Assembly (NCBI RefSeq): GCF_900631955.1 | Contig: NZ_UZWD01000043.1 | Coordinates: 1 to 64,000 of the forward strand | DNA length: 64,000 nucleotides | From: Devosia equisanguinis | GTDB lineage: Bacteria > Pseudomonadota > Alphaproteobacteria > Rhizobiales > Devosiaceae | Reading direction: 5' to 3' | Part shown: piece after piece, positions 9,117 through 20,953 of the stretch | How the letters are laid out: every line of letters starts with the position of its first letter | How positions within the stretch are numbered: the first letter of the stretch is position 1 | Notes under the pieces: model-generated | What the model saw: the letters and a program-made list of their open reading frames with translations, nothing else | The model's database searches: none | What the model was told of the DNA's origin: nothing | Made by a program: the position numbers and the translations under genes

Positions 9117-9674
9117 TTAGACCTGCATGATCTCCTGTTCCTTCTGTGCCACGATCGTATCGATCTCGGCGACGGCATCATCGGTGGCCTTCTGCACCAG
9201 ATCCGACTGCTTCTTGGCGTCGTCCTGGCTCATGTCGCCGTCTTTCTCAGCCTTTTTCAAGGCATCCATGCCGTCACGGCGAATGTGGCGCACGGCCACA
9301 CGAGCCTGCTCTGCATAGTTATGGGCGACCTTGGCCAGCTCCTTGCGGCGCTGCTCATTGAGCTCGGGCAGCGGCACGCGGATAACCTGGCCCTCGCCCA
9401 TCGGGTTGAGGCCGAGGCCGCTATCGCGGATGGCCTTTTCGACGGCATTGGCCATGGAGCGATCCCAGACCTGCACCGACAGCATGCGCGGCTCGGGGAC
9501 GGTGACCGTGGCAACCTGGTTGAGCGGCATGCGCGAACCATAGGCTTCGACGACCACCGGCTCCAGCAGGCTGGCGCTGGCCCGGCCCGTGCGCAGGCCG
9601 CCAAGCTCGTCTTTCAACGACGCGACGGTCTTCTGCATGCGGGTCTTGAGTTCCTTGAGATCGTAGTTGGCCAT
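9117..9674 (-). CDS. frr: Ribosome recycling factor
   Basis: Splits post-termination ribosomes together with EF-G. From the ATG at 9674 ([10 protein letters not shown]) it has 185 residues, the usual length, with AAGGA just upstream. The three-helix bundle motifs [11 protein letters not shown] and the C-terminal [16 protein letters not shown] are present. An upstream in-frame start would add 17 uncharacteristic residues and was rejected. It lies between pyrH and uppS. Confidence 0.98.
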   Translation of the reverse strand: MANYDLKELKTRMQKTVASLKDELGGLRTGRASASLLEPVVVEAYGSRMPLNQVATVTVPEPRMLSVQVWDRSMANAVEKAIRDSGLGLNPMGEGQVIRVPLPELNEQRRKELAKVAHNYAEQARVAVRHIRRDGMDALKKAEKDGDMSQDDAKKQSDLVQKATDDAVAEIDTIVAQKEQEIMQV

Positions 9675-9778
9675 TGCCTGCTTCCTTCCAGTCCCTCGTC
9701 GGGCGTCGCAGAAACTGACACCCAACCTAAACTTGTTATCTTTCCGGCTGACTAATAGTGCCGAATTTTTGGTGCCTG

Positions 9779-10498
9779 TCAGGCATCCTTGCCGACGCGC
9801 GTGGAAAGGCCCCTGCCTTCCAGAACGCCGGAAAGCCCTGCCTGATCGTCCAGGGCATATACAATTATCGGCATGGAGTTGTCGCGGGCAAGCGCGAAGG
9901 CCGCCGTATCCATGACCTTGAGATTATCGGAGATGACCTTGTCATAGCCGATGCTGGAATAGCGCACCGCATCGGGATTGGTCTTGGGGTCTGCGGAATA
10001 GACACCGTCGACCTTGGTACCCTTGAGCACCACATCGCACTCCAGCTCGATGGCGCGCAGGGTAGCGGCCGTATCGGTGGTAAAAAACGGATTGCCGGTG
10101 CCGCCACCAAGCACAACGACAAACCCTTCTTCGAGAGCCTGCTTTGCATCGCGCGCCGTGAAGGTATCGGCCACAGACGGCATTGTCGCGGCGCTGAAGG
10201 GCTTGGACTTCATGCCCTGGCGGCTGATGGCATTGGAAAGGGCGAGGGCATTGATCATCGTGCCCAGCATGCCCATGAGATCGGCGGTAACGCGATCAGT
10301 ACCATCGGCAGCGCCGGCCATGCCGCGGAAAATATTGCCGCCACCGACGACAATAGCCACTTGCGTTCCGCCGCGCGCCACATCGGCGATCTGCTTGGCG
10401 ACACCCTGGAGAAAGGGTGGCTCGATGCCGAAGGAATTGTCTCCCGCCAGCGCCTCGCCCGAAACCTTGAGCAATATGCGCTTATAGGCAGACGACAT
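9779..10498 (-). CDS. pyrH: UMP kinase PyrH
   Basis: Phosphorylates UMP to UDP, a hexameric bacterial-type kinase of the amino-acid-kinase fold. It has 239 residues from the ATG at 10498, preceded by GAGAGG. Motifs are KVSGEAL near residue 11, VGGGNIFRG around 51-59 and [14 protein letters not shown] around 135-150, the family's phosphate- and UMP-binding loops. It lies between tsf and frr, about 100 bases before frr. Confidence 0.98.
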   Translation of the reverse strand: MSSAYKRILLKVSGEALAGDNSFGIEPPFLQGVAKQIADVARGGTQVAIVVGGGNIFRGMAGAADGTDRVTADLMGMLGTMINALALSNAISRQGMKSKPFSAATMPSVADTFTARDAKQALEEGFVVVLGGGTGNPFFTTDTAATLRAIELECDVVLKGTKVDGVYSADPKTNPDAVRYSSIGYDKVISDNLKVMDTAAFALARDNSMPIIVYALDDQAGLSGVLEGRGLSTRVGKDA

Positions 10499-10654
10499 TG
10501 GCGGACCTCTCGACATGTATGAGTACGGCCACCGAATCCAGCGGGGACCCGGCCGACCCTAGTGCAAAAACGCCCCACAAAGAAGGCGAAGTTGCGGATG
10601 ATGAAGTTTAGGCTACAGAAATCTCGATCCGGAAATCTGCGATCCGGAGAGGAG

Positions 10655-10676
10655 CGGGTGGGCCATGGCCCACCCG
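10655..10676. repeat. 22-bp perfect palindrome downstream of tsf
   Basis: CGGGTGGGCC/ATGGCCCACCCG reads identically on both strands and lies 10 bases past the tsf stop. No T-run follows on the minus strand, so it is not a standard intrinsic terminator. It could be an attenuating or transcript-stabilising hairpin between tsf and pyrH. Confidence 0.65.
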
Positions 10677-10685
10677 AAACGGGTC

Positions 10686-11612
10686 TTACTTGACGCCTGC
10701 AGTGGCAGCGACTTCAGCCGCAAAGTCGGTCTCGACCTTTTCGATGCCTTCGCCCAGGGCAAAGCGCACGAACTTGGTCAGCTTTACCGGCGCGCCGACT
10801 TCCTTTTCGGCATTCTTGATGGCGTCGCCCACGCGGGTCTCGCCGTCGATCACGAACACCTGGCTGAGCAGCGTGACTTCTTCGAAGTACTTGCGCATGC
10901 GGCCTTCGACCATCTTCTCGGCGATGTCGGCGGACTTGCCGCTTTCCTTGACCTGCTCAAGAATGATGGCGCGCTCACGGGCAACCACTTCCTGGTCCAG
11001 CTCTTCGGGAGCAATGGCCTGCGGCTGCGCGGCAGCGATGTGCATGGCCAGCTGCTTGCCGAGTGCCGACAGGGCAGCCTTGTCACCAGTGGATTCGAGC
11101 GCGACCAGGATACCGATCTTGCCCATGCCCGCCTTGACGGCATTGTGGATATAGCTTTCCACCACGCCATCGGCAACGGTCACGGTCTGCGTACGGCGCA
11201 GGTTCATGTTCTCGCCGATCTTGGCGATAGCCTCGGTCAGTTCAGCCGAAACCGAGTGGCCGGTACCCGGGTACGGCATTTCGCCCAGCTTGACGACATC
11301 GCCATCGGCGTCGAGCGCCAGCTTGGCAATGTTGCCGACGATGGTCTGGAACTGCTCGTTGCGGGCGACGAAGTCGGTTTCGGAATTGACTTCAACGACG
11401 GCGGCCTTGGTGCCGGCAGTGGCAACGCCAACCAGACCTTCGGCAGCAACGCGATCTGCTTTCTTGGCAGCCTTGGCGAGGCCGCGCGTGCGCAGCCAGT
11501 CGACTGCAGCTTCCATGTCGCCATTGGTTTCAGCGAGGGCCTTCTTGCAGTCCATCATGCCGACGCCAGTCGACTCGCGGAGCTGCTTAACCATTGCGGC
11601 AGTGATTTCCAT
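10686..11612 (-). CDS. tsf: Elongation factor Ts
   Basis: Guanine-nucleotide exchange factor for EF-Tu. It has 308 residues: an N-terminal UBA-like domain ([26 protein letters not shown]), the conserved core with [13 protein letters not shown] near residue 80, and the coiled/dimerisation region. The ATG at 11612 follows AGAGGTG. It lies 131 bases after rpsB, the near-universal pairing. Confidence 0.98.
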   Translation of the reverse strand: MEITAAMVKQLRESTGVGMMDCKKALAETNGDMEAAVDWLRTRGLAKAAKKADRVAAEGLVGVATAGTKAAVVEVNSETDFVARNEQFQTIVGNIAKLALDADGDVVKLGEMPYPGTGHSVSAELTEAIAKIGENMNLRRTQTVTVADGVVESYIHNAVKAGMGKIGILVALESTGDKAALSALGKQLAMHIAAAQPQAIAPEELDQEVVARERAIILEQVKESGKSADIAEKMVEGRMRKYFEEVTLLSQVFVIDGETRVGDAIKNAEKEVGAPVKLTKFVRFALGEGIEKVETDFAAEVAATAGVK

Positions 11613-11743
11613 GGTTCACCTCTTGGCGGCCCCTCGCGGGGCTGCAATGTTCAATTGGGTTTGGCCCGAATGTCCGGGCCACGGAACGCTTTCGGGAAAG
11701 GTGGAGACCACCTTTCCCATTATCAAGCGCAACTAGACGAAGA

Positions 11744-12517
11744 TCAGTTGACGGCGGCTTCCGCGTCGGAAGGCAGATCTTCAGCCGGAGTCTCCGCGCC
11801 GGCACCGAGATCGGCACCCAGAGCGCTCGACGAACGGCCGATGCCGTCAATGGCGGCGCGCGAGATCAGCGAGACATAGAGCTCGAGAGCGCGGCTGGCG
11901 TCGTCATTGCCCGGAATGGCGTAGTCGACGGTGTCCGGATCGCAGTTGGTATCGACGATGGCCACCACCGGGATGCCCAGACGACGGGCTTCCTTGATCG
12001 CGTTGGCTTCCTTGTTGGTGTCGATTACGAACAGGAGGCTCGGCAGGTTGCCCATGTCCTTGATGCCGCCCAGGTCGCGCTCAAGACGCTCCTGCTCGCG
12101 GGACATCATCAGGCGTTCCTTCTTGGTGCGCAGCGCCAGGTCGGCATCGCTCATAGACTCGAGCTCACGCAGGCGTGCGATCGAGTTGGAGATGGTCTGC
12201 CAGTTGGTCAGCGTGCCGCCGAGCCAACGCGAGTTCACGTAGTACTGAGCGGACTGCTTGGCAGCATCGGCAACCAGCGGAGCGGCCTGGCGCTTGGTAC
12301 CAACGAACAGCACGCGGCCGCCATCGGCAACGGTGTCGGATACGAGCTGCAGAGCGCGGCTCAGGGCCGGGACGGTCTGCGACAGGTCGAGAATGTGGAT
12401 ATCGTTGCGCACGCCGAAGATGTAGCGTTCCATCTTCGGGTTCCAGCGGTGCTTCTGGTGGCCGAAATGGACGCCTGCTTCGAGAAGCTGACGCATGGAG
12501 AATTCTGGCAGTGCCAT
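11744..12517 (-). CDS. rpsB: 30S ribosomal protein S2
   Basis: Small-subunit ribosomal protein. It has 257 residues from the ATG at 12517 ([20 protein letters not shown]), preceded by AAAGGAG at good spacing. The RWNPKM and FVGTKRQA motifs are typical. The acidic/alanine-rich C-terminal tail (after about residue 225) is the usual variable extension. A longer in-frame start exists, but it reaches into the promoter at 12651-12678 and is not credible. Confidence 0.98.
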   Translation of the reverse strand: MALPEFSMRQLLEAGVHFGHQKHRWNPKMERYIFGVRNDIHILDLSQTVPALSRALQLVSDTVADGGRVLFVGTKRQAAPLVADAAKQSAQYYVNSRWLGGTLTNWQTISNSIARLRELESMSDADLALRTKKERLMMSREQERLERDLGGIKDMGNLPSLLFVIDTNKEANAIKEARRLGIPVVAIVDTNCDPDTVDYAIPGNDDASRALELYVSLISRAAIDGIGRSSSALGADLGAGAETPAEDLPSDAEAAVN

Positions 12518-12650
12518 GATGGGCTGCTCCTTTACCGGTTTATGCCGCCACGAAGCCTTGCGACGATGCTCGTCACCGGATGGATTTCTGAACGACAGAA
12601 AGCCTGCTTCGTGTGTGTGATTGCGCCGGATCACGCCGAACGCGTGCGCC

Positions 12651-12678
12651 ATATAGGCGAACAATGGCCCCGACGCAA
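12651..12678 (-). promoter_or_regulatory. Predicted rpsB promoter
   Basis: On the minus strand TTGCGT (12673-12678), a 16-base spacer and CTATAT (12651-12656). CTATAT is the alphaproteobacterial housekeeping -10 consensus. The predicted start near 12644 gives a leader of about 127 bases. Confidence 0.6.
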
Positions 12679-12790
12679 CCCACCTGCACCACTTCGAACT
12701 GGACGAATTTCACGGAATCGTCAGGGAACAAAGCGCTTTGGCCACGATTGACTATGCATAGACCCGCGCCTGGCACGCGGGGACAAGGGT

Positions 12791-12837
12791 GAAAACCCCT
12801 GAGCGGGAGAGGAAGGGCCAAGGCTCGCCTCTTCCGC
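12791..12837 (-). terminator. Probable dnaE terminator hairpin
   Basis: GCGGGAGAGG (12803-12812) pairs with CCTCTTCCGC (12828-12837) with one mismatch, and the loop can pair further. On the minus strand a short TTTT follows (12792-12795) after a few bases. It lies directly downstream of the dnaE stop. Confidence 0.4.
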
Positions 12838-12854
12838 GTTGTTATGTGATGCGC

Positions 12855-16310
<3,456 letters not shown>

Positions 16311-16385
16311 AAGCATCTCCTGGCCGGAACATGGGCTCCTGGCGAGCCAGGGTCAAACCTTTCTCGGCCCACAATCCACAAGTGA

Positions 16386-16484
16386 TCACGCCAAATGCGT
16401 GATGAGGTCCATCCAGGTGAGCGAGCCGATAGTGAACGCACCCAGCGTGACGAAAGCGGCGAAGTCCTTGATGAAATCGAGCAT
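16386..16484 (-). CDS. 32-residue predicted membrane peptide, SOS-linked
   Basis: An ORF of 32 codons plus TGA with a strong ribosome site (CAGGAGGCAAGA before the ATG at 16484). The product starts MLDFIKDFAAFVTLG and continues as one hydrophobic stretch with a Trp-Met-Asp near the end, fitting a single membrane helix. A GTTC-N7-GTTC element, the alphaproteobacterial LexA operator, lies 35 bases upstream. Known SOS-induced tiny membrane proteins include the cell-division inhibitor SidA of Caulobacter and the TisB toxin of E. coli. Similarity to either is only in size, topology and regulation, so the function is unknown. It lies between lolD and dnaE, 75 bases before the dnaE start. Confidence 0.6.
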   Translation of the reverse strand: MLDFIKDFAAFVTLGAFTIGSLTWMDLITHLA

Positions 16485-16508
16485 TCTTGCCTCCTGTGTT
16501 TCTGTATT

Positions 16509-16533
16509 GTTCTTATGCGTTCTATTTTTGTTC
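16509..16533 (-). promoter_or_regulatory. Candidate LexA (SOS) operator
   Basis: GTTCTATTTTTGTTC at 16519-16533 is an exact GTTC-N7-GTTC direct repeat (GAAC-N7-GAAC on the gene's strand), the operator form established for LexA in Rhizobiaceae and Rhodobacter. A third GTTC at 16509-16512 is spaced by six bases. It sits 25-50 bases upstream of the start codon of the 32-residue ORF, where it would block transcription. Confidence 0.6.
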
Positions 16534-16783
16534 ACGTCTAGACGGGAACAGCGGTGAAACCGGGGACAGGGGTTAACTGGTTAGGAAAGCGTTAGGACAG
16601 GTTGTTGGTCGTTAAGATTCGGCGCTGTGCGGCCCCCGGCGCGCGCTCGACGAAATTGGGATCGTGAGGGGCCGTGGAAACCGCAAAGCAGAACACCGCC
16701 CCCTTTCAGGCGCGGTGCCAAACTGCAGGTCCGGATCGACGATGCGGCCGCCACTTTGAGACGCTAGGCATTCTTCACGAACC

Positions 16784-17470
16784 CTAGAGGGTGTGTGGAA
16801 CCACCAGACCATTACGGATCGTGACGATCCGATCCGCGCGTCGCGCGAGGTCATAATTATGCGTCGCGATAAGCGCAGCGGCGCCTTCATTGCGGATGAG
16901 GCTCTTGAGGGCCTCAAACACGCGGTCGCTCGTCTCCGGGTCGAGATTGCCGGTCGGCTCATCAGCGAGAATGACACGCGGATGATTGGCGGCGGCGCGG
17001 GCGATAGCGACACGCTGCTGCTCCCCACCGGACAGTTCAGCGGGGCGATGGGTGGCGCGCGGAGCGACACCCAAGAGGTCCAGCAGTTCCATGGCCCTGC
17101 CCTCCGCCGGCTTTTGCGTCTGACCGGCGATCAATTGCGGCATCACCACGTTTTCGAGCGCGGTAAATTCGGGCAGCAGATGATGGAATTGATAGACATA
17201 GCCAACCGTCGAGCGCCGTAATTGGGTGCGTGCGCGATCGCCCATCTGGCTGGTTTTTTGCCCGACAATTTCGATCTCGCCCGATTGCGGCGATTCCAGC
17301 AGACCGCACAAATGCAGCAATGTGGATTTGCCTGCGCCTGATGGCGCGACGAGGGCAACCATCTCACCACTGTCGACGGTCAGATTGGCAGATTCGAGCA
17401 CGCGCACGATGCGCTCGCCTTCGCCATAATGCCGGTGGACGTCCTGCAGCAGCAGATGCGGCTTACTCAT
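16784..17470 (-). CDS. lolD: Lipoprotein-releasing ABC transporter ATPase LolD
   Basis: ATPase of the Lol complex that extracts outer-membrane lipoproteins from the inner membrane. It has 228 residues from the ATG at 17470, which overlaps the lolC stop by 8 bases. Walker A is APSGAGKST (Ala replaces the usual first Gly), the signature is LSGGEQQR, Walker B is [12 protein letters not shown] and the switch His is in ATHNYDLA. An upstream in-frame ATG at 17506 would lie inside lolC and was not used. Confidence 0.96.
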   Translation of the reverse strand: MSKPHLLLQDVHRHYGEGERIVRVLESANLTVDSGEMVALVAPSGAGKSTLLHLCGLLESPQSGEIEIVGQKTSQMGDRARTQLRRSTVGYVYQFHHLLPEFTALENVVMPQLIAGQTQKPAEGRAMELLDLLGVAPRATHRPAELSGGEQQRVAIARAAANHPRVILADEPTGNLDPETSDRVFEALKSLIRNEGAAALIATHNYDLARRADRIVTIRNGLVVPHTL

Positions 17471-18836
17471 AGCGCAGGGCCTCCACCGGGTCATATTGGG
17501 CCGCACGCCAGGCCGGGTAAATGGTGGCCAGGAAGCTCAGTCCCAGTGCCATGCACACCACCACCGTCACCTCCACCGGATCGGTGCGGCTGGGCAGAGA
17601 CGACAGGAAAAACACCTCTGGAGGGAACAGCGTCACCCCGAGGAAATCGGAGATTGCCGCGCGGATGGTTTCGGCGTTGGCCGCCACGATCAGGCCGATC
17701 ACCGTGCCGGCAAGCGTGCCGATGACGCCGATCGTCGTGCCGGTGATCGAGAAGATGCGCATGATTGACCCGCGGGTCGCACCCATAGTGCGTAGCACAG
17801 CGATATCAGCGCCCTTGTCCTTCACCAGCATGATGAGGCTGGAGATGATGTTGAACGCCGCCACCAGGATGATCATCGAGAGGATAGTGAACATCACGAC
17901 ACGCTCGACCTGCAGCGCCGAGAAGAAGGTCTCGTTGCGCTGTTGCCAACTGGTCAGGATCATTGGCCGCAGATTGGGCATGGCCTCAATCCGCTCGCGC
18001 ATCATGTTGACCGAGTCGGGATTGTCGATGAACACTTCTACGCCGCTGGCGCGCGGCACCCGGTCATAGGCGGCGTCGATTTCAGCGTCGCTCGCCATGA
18101 TATCGAGCGGCGCCTGGCCAGGCTTCAGCACGTCATCGATGAGCTTGAAGTAATCCTGCGCAGGCTCGAGCGGCATGAAGATGTAGAAACTGTCGAACTC
18201 GACCATGCCCAGATTGTAGATGGCATTGACCGGATAGGACCGGATCTGTGGCGTCGAGCCGAAGGGCGTCATCGCCCCATCGGGATTGATCAACTGGACC
18301 TGGTCGCCGATGCCGACACCCAGGGTCTGCGCAAGGCGGTAGCCAATGGCCACCCCGGTGCTGTCGTCCCAGCTGTCGAACCCGCCCTGCTCAGCCGAAT
18401 TGTAGAGCAGATCGAGTTTCTTGAGATTTGCCTCGTCCATGCCGCGGACAGTGGCCCCGGTCGAACTGCCCCGGCCGGACGCCAGAACCTGACCTTCGAC
18501 GAAATAGACAGCAAACTTGACGCCATCGACCTGTTCGAGCGCCGACACAGTTTCCTTATAGTCGGTGAACTGGCTCTCGATGGGATAGCCGGTGAAATGA
18601 CCGTTGAGCCCCAGAATCTTGTCGAGGAGCTCGCCGCGGAAACCGTTCATCACCGACATGACGACGATGAGCGTCGCCACGCCGATGGCCACACCAACCA
18701 TGGTGAGGCTGGCGATGACCGATATAAAGGCTTCCTTGCGTCTGGCGCGTAAATAGCGCCCAGCAATCATCCATTCGAAACGGGCGAAAGGCCCGGTGCT
18801 CCGGCCGCCCGCTGCTTGCTGTGCGCTCTCGGTCAA
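17463..18836 (-). CDS. lolC: Lipoprotein-releasing ABC transporter permease (LolC/E family)
   Basis: Inner-membrane permease partner of LolD. It has 457 residues, one N-terminal membrane helix ([20 protein letters not shown]), a periplasmic domain (about 75-295) and a C-terminal FtsX-type three-helix bundle. The start codon is TTG at 18836, overlapping the proS TGA (TTGA). The upstream in-frame codons are inside proS, and the next ATG would remove the conserved [18 protein letters not shown] start. Only one permease gene is present, so the complex is probably a homodimer with LolD. Confidence 0.93.
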   Translation of the reverse strand: MTESAQQAAGGRSTGPFARFEWMIAGRYLRARRKEAFISVIASLTMVGVAIGVATLIVVMSVMNGFRGELLDKILGLNGHFTGYPIESQFTDYKETVSALEQVDGVKFAVYFVEGQVLASGRGSSTGATVRGMDEANLKKLDLLYNSAEQGGFDSWDDSTGVAIGYRLAQTLGVGIGDQVQLINPDGAMTPFGSTPQIRSYPVNAIYNLGMVEFDSFYIFMPLEPAQDYFKLIDDVLKPGQAPLDIMASDAEIDAAYDRVPRASGVEVFIDNPDSVNMMRERIEAMPNLRPMILTSWQQRNETFFSALQVERVVMFTILSMIILVAAFNIISSLIMLVKDKGADIAVLRTMGATRGSIMRIFSITGTTIGVIGTLAGTVIGLIVAANAETIRAAISDFLGVTLFPPEVFFLSSLPSRTDPVEVTVVVCMALGLSFLATIYPAWRAAQYDPVEALRYE

Positions 18837-20182
18837 ATGTCGTTCATCCGCTGGGGTTCGATCAGGGCCCGCAGGCGTGCAACCGCCTCGGACAGCGGCA
18901 GCGTCTCCCGCTCACCACTTTTGCGATGCTTGATCTCGACTTCGCCGGATTTAAGGCCACGCGGCCCCAAAATCAGCTGATAGGGAATGCCTACGAGATC
19001 GGCGGTGGCAAACTTGCTGCCAGCCGGCTGGTCGCGATCGTCATAGAGCAGGTCAATACCGGCCGCGGAAAGTTCCGCATAGAGAGCATCGCATGCAGCA
19101 TCAGTGTCGGCATCGCCGGCCTTGAGGTTGATCAGCACGGCTTCGAAGGGCGCCACGGATACCGGCCAGACAATACCGTTTTCATCATGGCTGGCCTCGA
19201 TGATCGCCGGGACCACGCGGGTCAGGCCGATGCCATAGGAGCCCATATGCACCACGGTTTCCTTGCCATCCTGCCCGGTGACGCTGGCCTTCATCGGCTC
19301 CGAATATTTGGTGCCGAAATAGAAGATGTGCCCCACCTCGATACCGCGCGCCGACACCCGCTTGTCCGCGGGAACTGCGGCTTCATACTCGGCCTGGTCC
19401 ACCATCTCTTCGGTGGCAGCGTAGAGCGACGTCCAATCGTTGAAGATCGGCTTGAGATCCCCCCGGAAATCTACATCCTTGGACGGGATCGGCTTGTCGA
19501 GCAGGTCGCGATGACAGAACACCTGGCTTTCGCCCGTTTCCGCAAGGATGATCCATTCATGGCTGAGGTCGCCACCGATGGGGCCGGTATCGGCGCGCAT
19601 CGGAATGGCGGTCAGACCCATGCGGGCATAGGTGCGCAGATAGGCCACGAACATTCGCTCATAGGCGGCGACAGCACGATCCTTGTCGAGATCGAAGGAA
19701 TAGGCATCCTTCATCAGGAATTCTCTGGAGCGCATGGTCCCGAACCGCGGACGCACCTCGTCGCGGAACTTCCACTGAATGTGATAAAGGTTCAGCGGCA
19801 GGTCCTTGTAGGACTTCACATAGGTGCGGAAGATGTCGGTGATCATCTCTTCATTGGTCGGGCCGTAGAGGAATTCGCGCTCGTGGCGATCCTCGATGCG
19901 CAGCATTTCCTTGCCATAAGCGTCATAGCGCCCTGACTCGCGCCAAAGGTCGGCCGACTGGATGGTCGGCATCAGCAATTCAATCGCGCCGGAGCGGTTC
20001 TGCTCCTCTTCGATGATCTTCTGCACCTTCATCAGCACTTTGTAGCCAAGCGGCAGCCAGGAATAGAGACCGGACGCCTGCTGACGGATCATGCCTGCAC
20101 GCAGCATCAGCCGGTGCGAAACGATCTCTGCCTCCTTGGGCACGTCGCGCAGCACCGGCAGGAAATAGCGGGAAAGGCGCAT
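18833..20182 (-). CDS. proS: Prolyl-tRNA synthetase (short, type 2)
   Basis: Charges tRNA-Pro; class II synthetase. It has 449 residues from the ATG at 20182 ([19 protein letters not shown]), preceded by CGGAG. This is the short form typical of Rhizobiales, which lacks the cis-editing insertion of the E. coli enzyme. The motif 2 region is [30 protein letters not shown] and the anticodon-binding domain is C-terminal from about residue 345. It is first in proS-lolC-lolD. A longer frame to 20230 is open, but its extra 16 residues are not family-like. Confidence 0.97.
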   Translation of the reverse strand: MRLSRYFLPVLRDVPKEAEIVSHRLMLRAGMIRQQASGLYSWLPLGYKVLMKVQKIIEEEQNRSGAIELLMPTIQSADLWRESGRYDAYGKEMLRIEDRHEREFLYGPTNEEMITDIFRTYVKSYKDLPLNLYHIQWKFRDEVRPRFGTMRSREFLMKDAYSFDLDKDRAVAAYERMFVAYLRTYARMGLTAIPMRADTGPIGGDLSHEWIILAETGESQVFCHRDLLDKPIPSKDVDFRGDLKPIFNDWTSLYAATEEMVDQAEYEAAVPADKRVSARGIEVGHIFYFGTKYSEPMKASVTGQDGKETVVHMGSYGIGLTRVVPAIIEASHDENGIVWPVSVAPFEAVLINLKAGDADTDAACDALYAELSAAGIDLLYDDRDQPAGSKFATADLVGIPYQLILGPRGLKSGEVEIKHRKSGERETLPLSEAVARLRALIEPQRMNDI

Positions 20183-20316
20183 GGGAACTCCGAAACTCGT
20201 GCTCGACTCGTAGAATTTGCTCGTGCCCACTCAAATCCTAACCGTCCATTCGATGCAAGCATGCAAGCTATGCAGAATCTACTTGGCAGACCCCAAAACT
20301 GTTGTTAGGTTCCCTC

Positions 20317-20457
20317 GCAATAAAGCAAAGGCGGTCTAAACCGCCGGACGTCGACAACGTCAAGGGAGGAGCGTTGGCTGCCGCTTTGTAGCGTGCCTAA
20401 GACCAGCGTATTGTCGAACAAACTCAATTCAGCAGGGCCTTAGTGCCCTGCTTTTTT
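20317..20457 (+). ncRNA. Candidate structured small RNA
   Basis: Between the divergent proS and the convergent DUF1467 gene there is no ORF, but four hairpins sit in a row on the plus strand. They are GGCGGT/ACCGCC (20330-20345, CTAA loop); GACGT/ACGTC (20347-20361); GCGTTGG/CCAGCGT (20371-20377 with 20403-20409, one G-T and one T-G pair) enclosing CGCT-TTGT-AGCG (20382-20393); and an intrinsic terminator (20432-20457). A promoter-like CTTGGC-N17-TTAGGT lies at 20282-20310. An SD-like GGGAGGAG is in the middle. It matches no RNA family I recognise. Confidence 0.6.
20432..20457 (+). terminator. Intrinsic terminator of the candidate small RNA
   Basis: GCAGGGC (20432-20438), loop CTTAGT, GCCCTGC (20445-20451) and six T (20452-20457). 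No coding gene on the plus strand ends here, which argues for an RNA gene upstream. Confidence 0.85.
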
Positions 20458-20639
20458 GTTTGATTTCAAACAATTGTGGCTAAATTCGCGTTCGAAGCAT
20501 GAGAATGCCGAACAAGGCACCACGGCACTATGACCAGCGGCCTCATACCAACGATCTATGTAGGTTTTGCGACAGACATCGAAGGCCGTCGCCTCAGGCC
20601 GTCAAAACAACTTTTGAGGTCCAGCGGAGCGAAAATCGC

Positions 20640-20891
20640 TCAACGATTCCAGTAAGCGTGCAGCGTCTCGTTCGACAGACCCCACAGGAGCAGGCCTGTG
20701 AACACAATGGAGAGACCGGTGGTCAAGAGTATCTTCCTGACCAGATGTGGCTTCAGCGGCGCGCCGGGATCGCTGCCCGCGACCACTTCCACGCCCGCCT
20801 CATGATGGCTGCGCGCGCCAATGGGTAATACGGCGACAAAGGTGAGCCACCAGACCACGAAGTAAACAGCGATGATCGAACCGTATTGCAT
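20640..20891 (-). CDS. DUF1467 family small membrane protein
   Basis: An 83-residue protein with two predicted membrane helices (residues about 5-24 and 55-72) joined by a loop with RSHHEAGVEVVAGSDPGAP. This fits the DUF1467 family, which is confined mostly to alphaproteobacteria and has no known role. It follows rnj by 62 bases on the same strand. In several Rhizobiales a methylmalonyl-CoA epimerase gene lies between the two (from memory), and it is absent here. Confidence 0.85.
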   Translation of the reverse strand: MQYGSIIAVYFVVWWLTFVAVLPIGARSHHEAGVEVVAGSDPGAPLKPHLVRKILLTTGLSIVFTGLLLWGLSNETLHAYWNR

Positions 20892-20953
20892 GACTTGTCC
20901 TAGCCCAGAAGGCGACCGGCGCGAAAGAAGCCAACTTGTCGCGCCGGATGCAA

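Larger units (their letters stand above)
12518..12854 (-). other. rpsB leader and promoter region with dnaE 3' hairpin
   Basis: The 337 bases between dnaE and rpsB contain no credible gene. From the dnaE side they hold a terminator-like hairpin (12791-12837), then a good sigma-70 promoter (12651-12678), then a leader of roughly 127 bases before the rpsB ATG. Leaders of rpsB are autoregulated by S2 in some bacteria. I see no recognisable motif to claim that here. Confidence 0.5.

Noticed and set aside
20170-20231. Longer N-terminus for ProS
   Set aside because: The frame is open but the extra residues do not match the family, and the ATG at 20182 has a good ribosome site.
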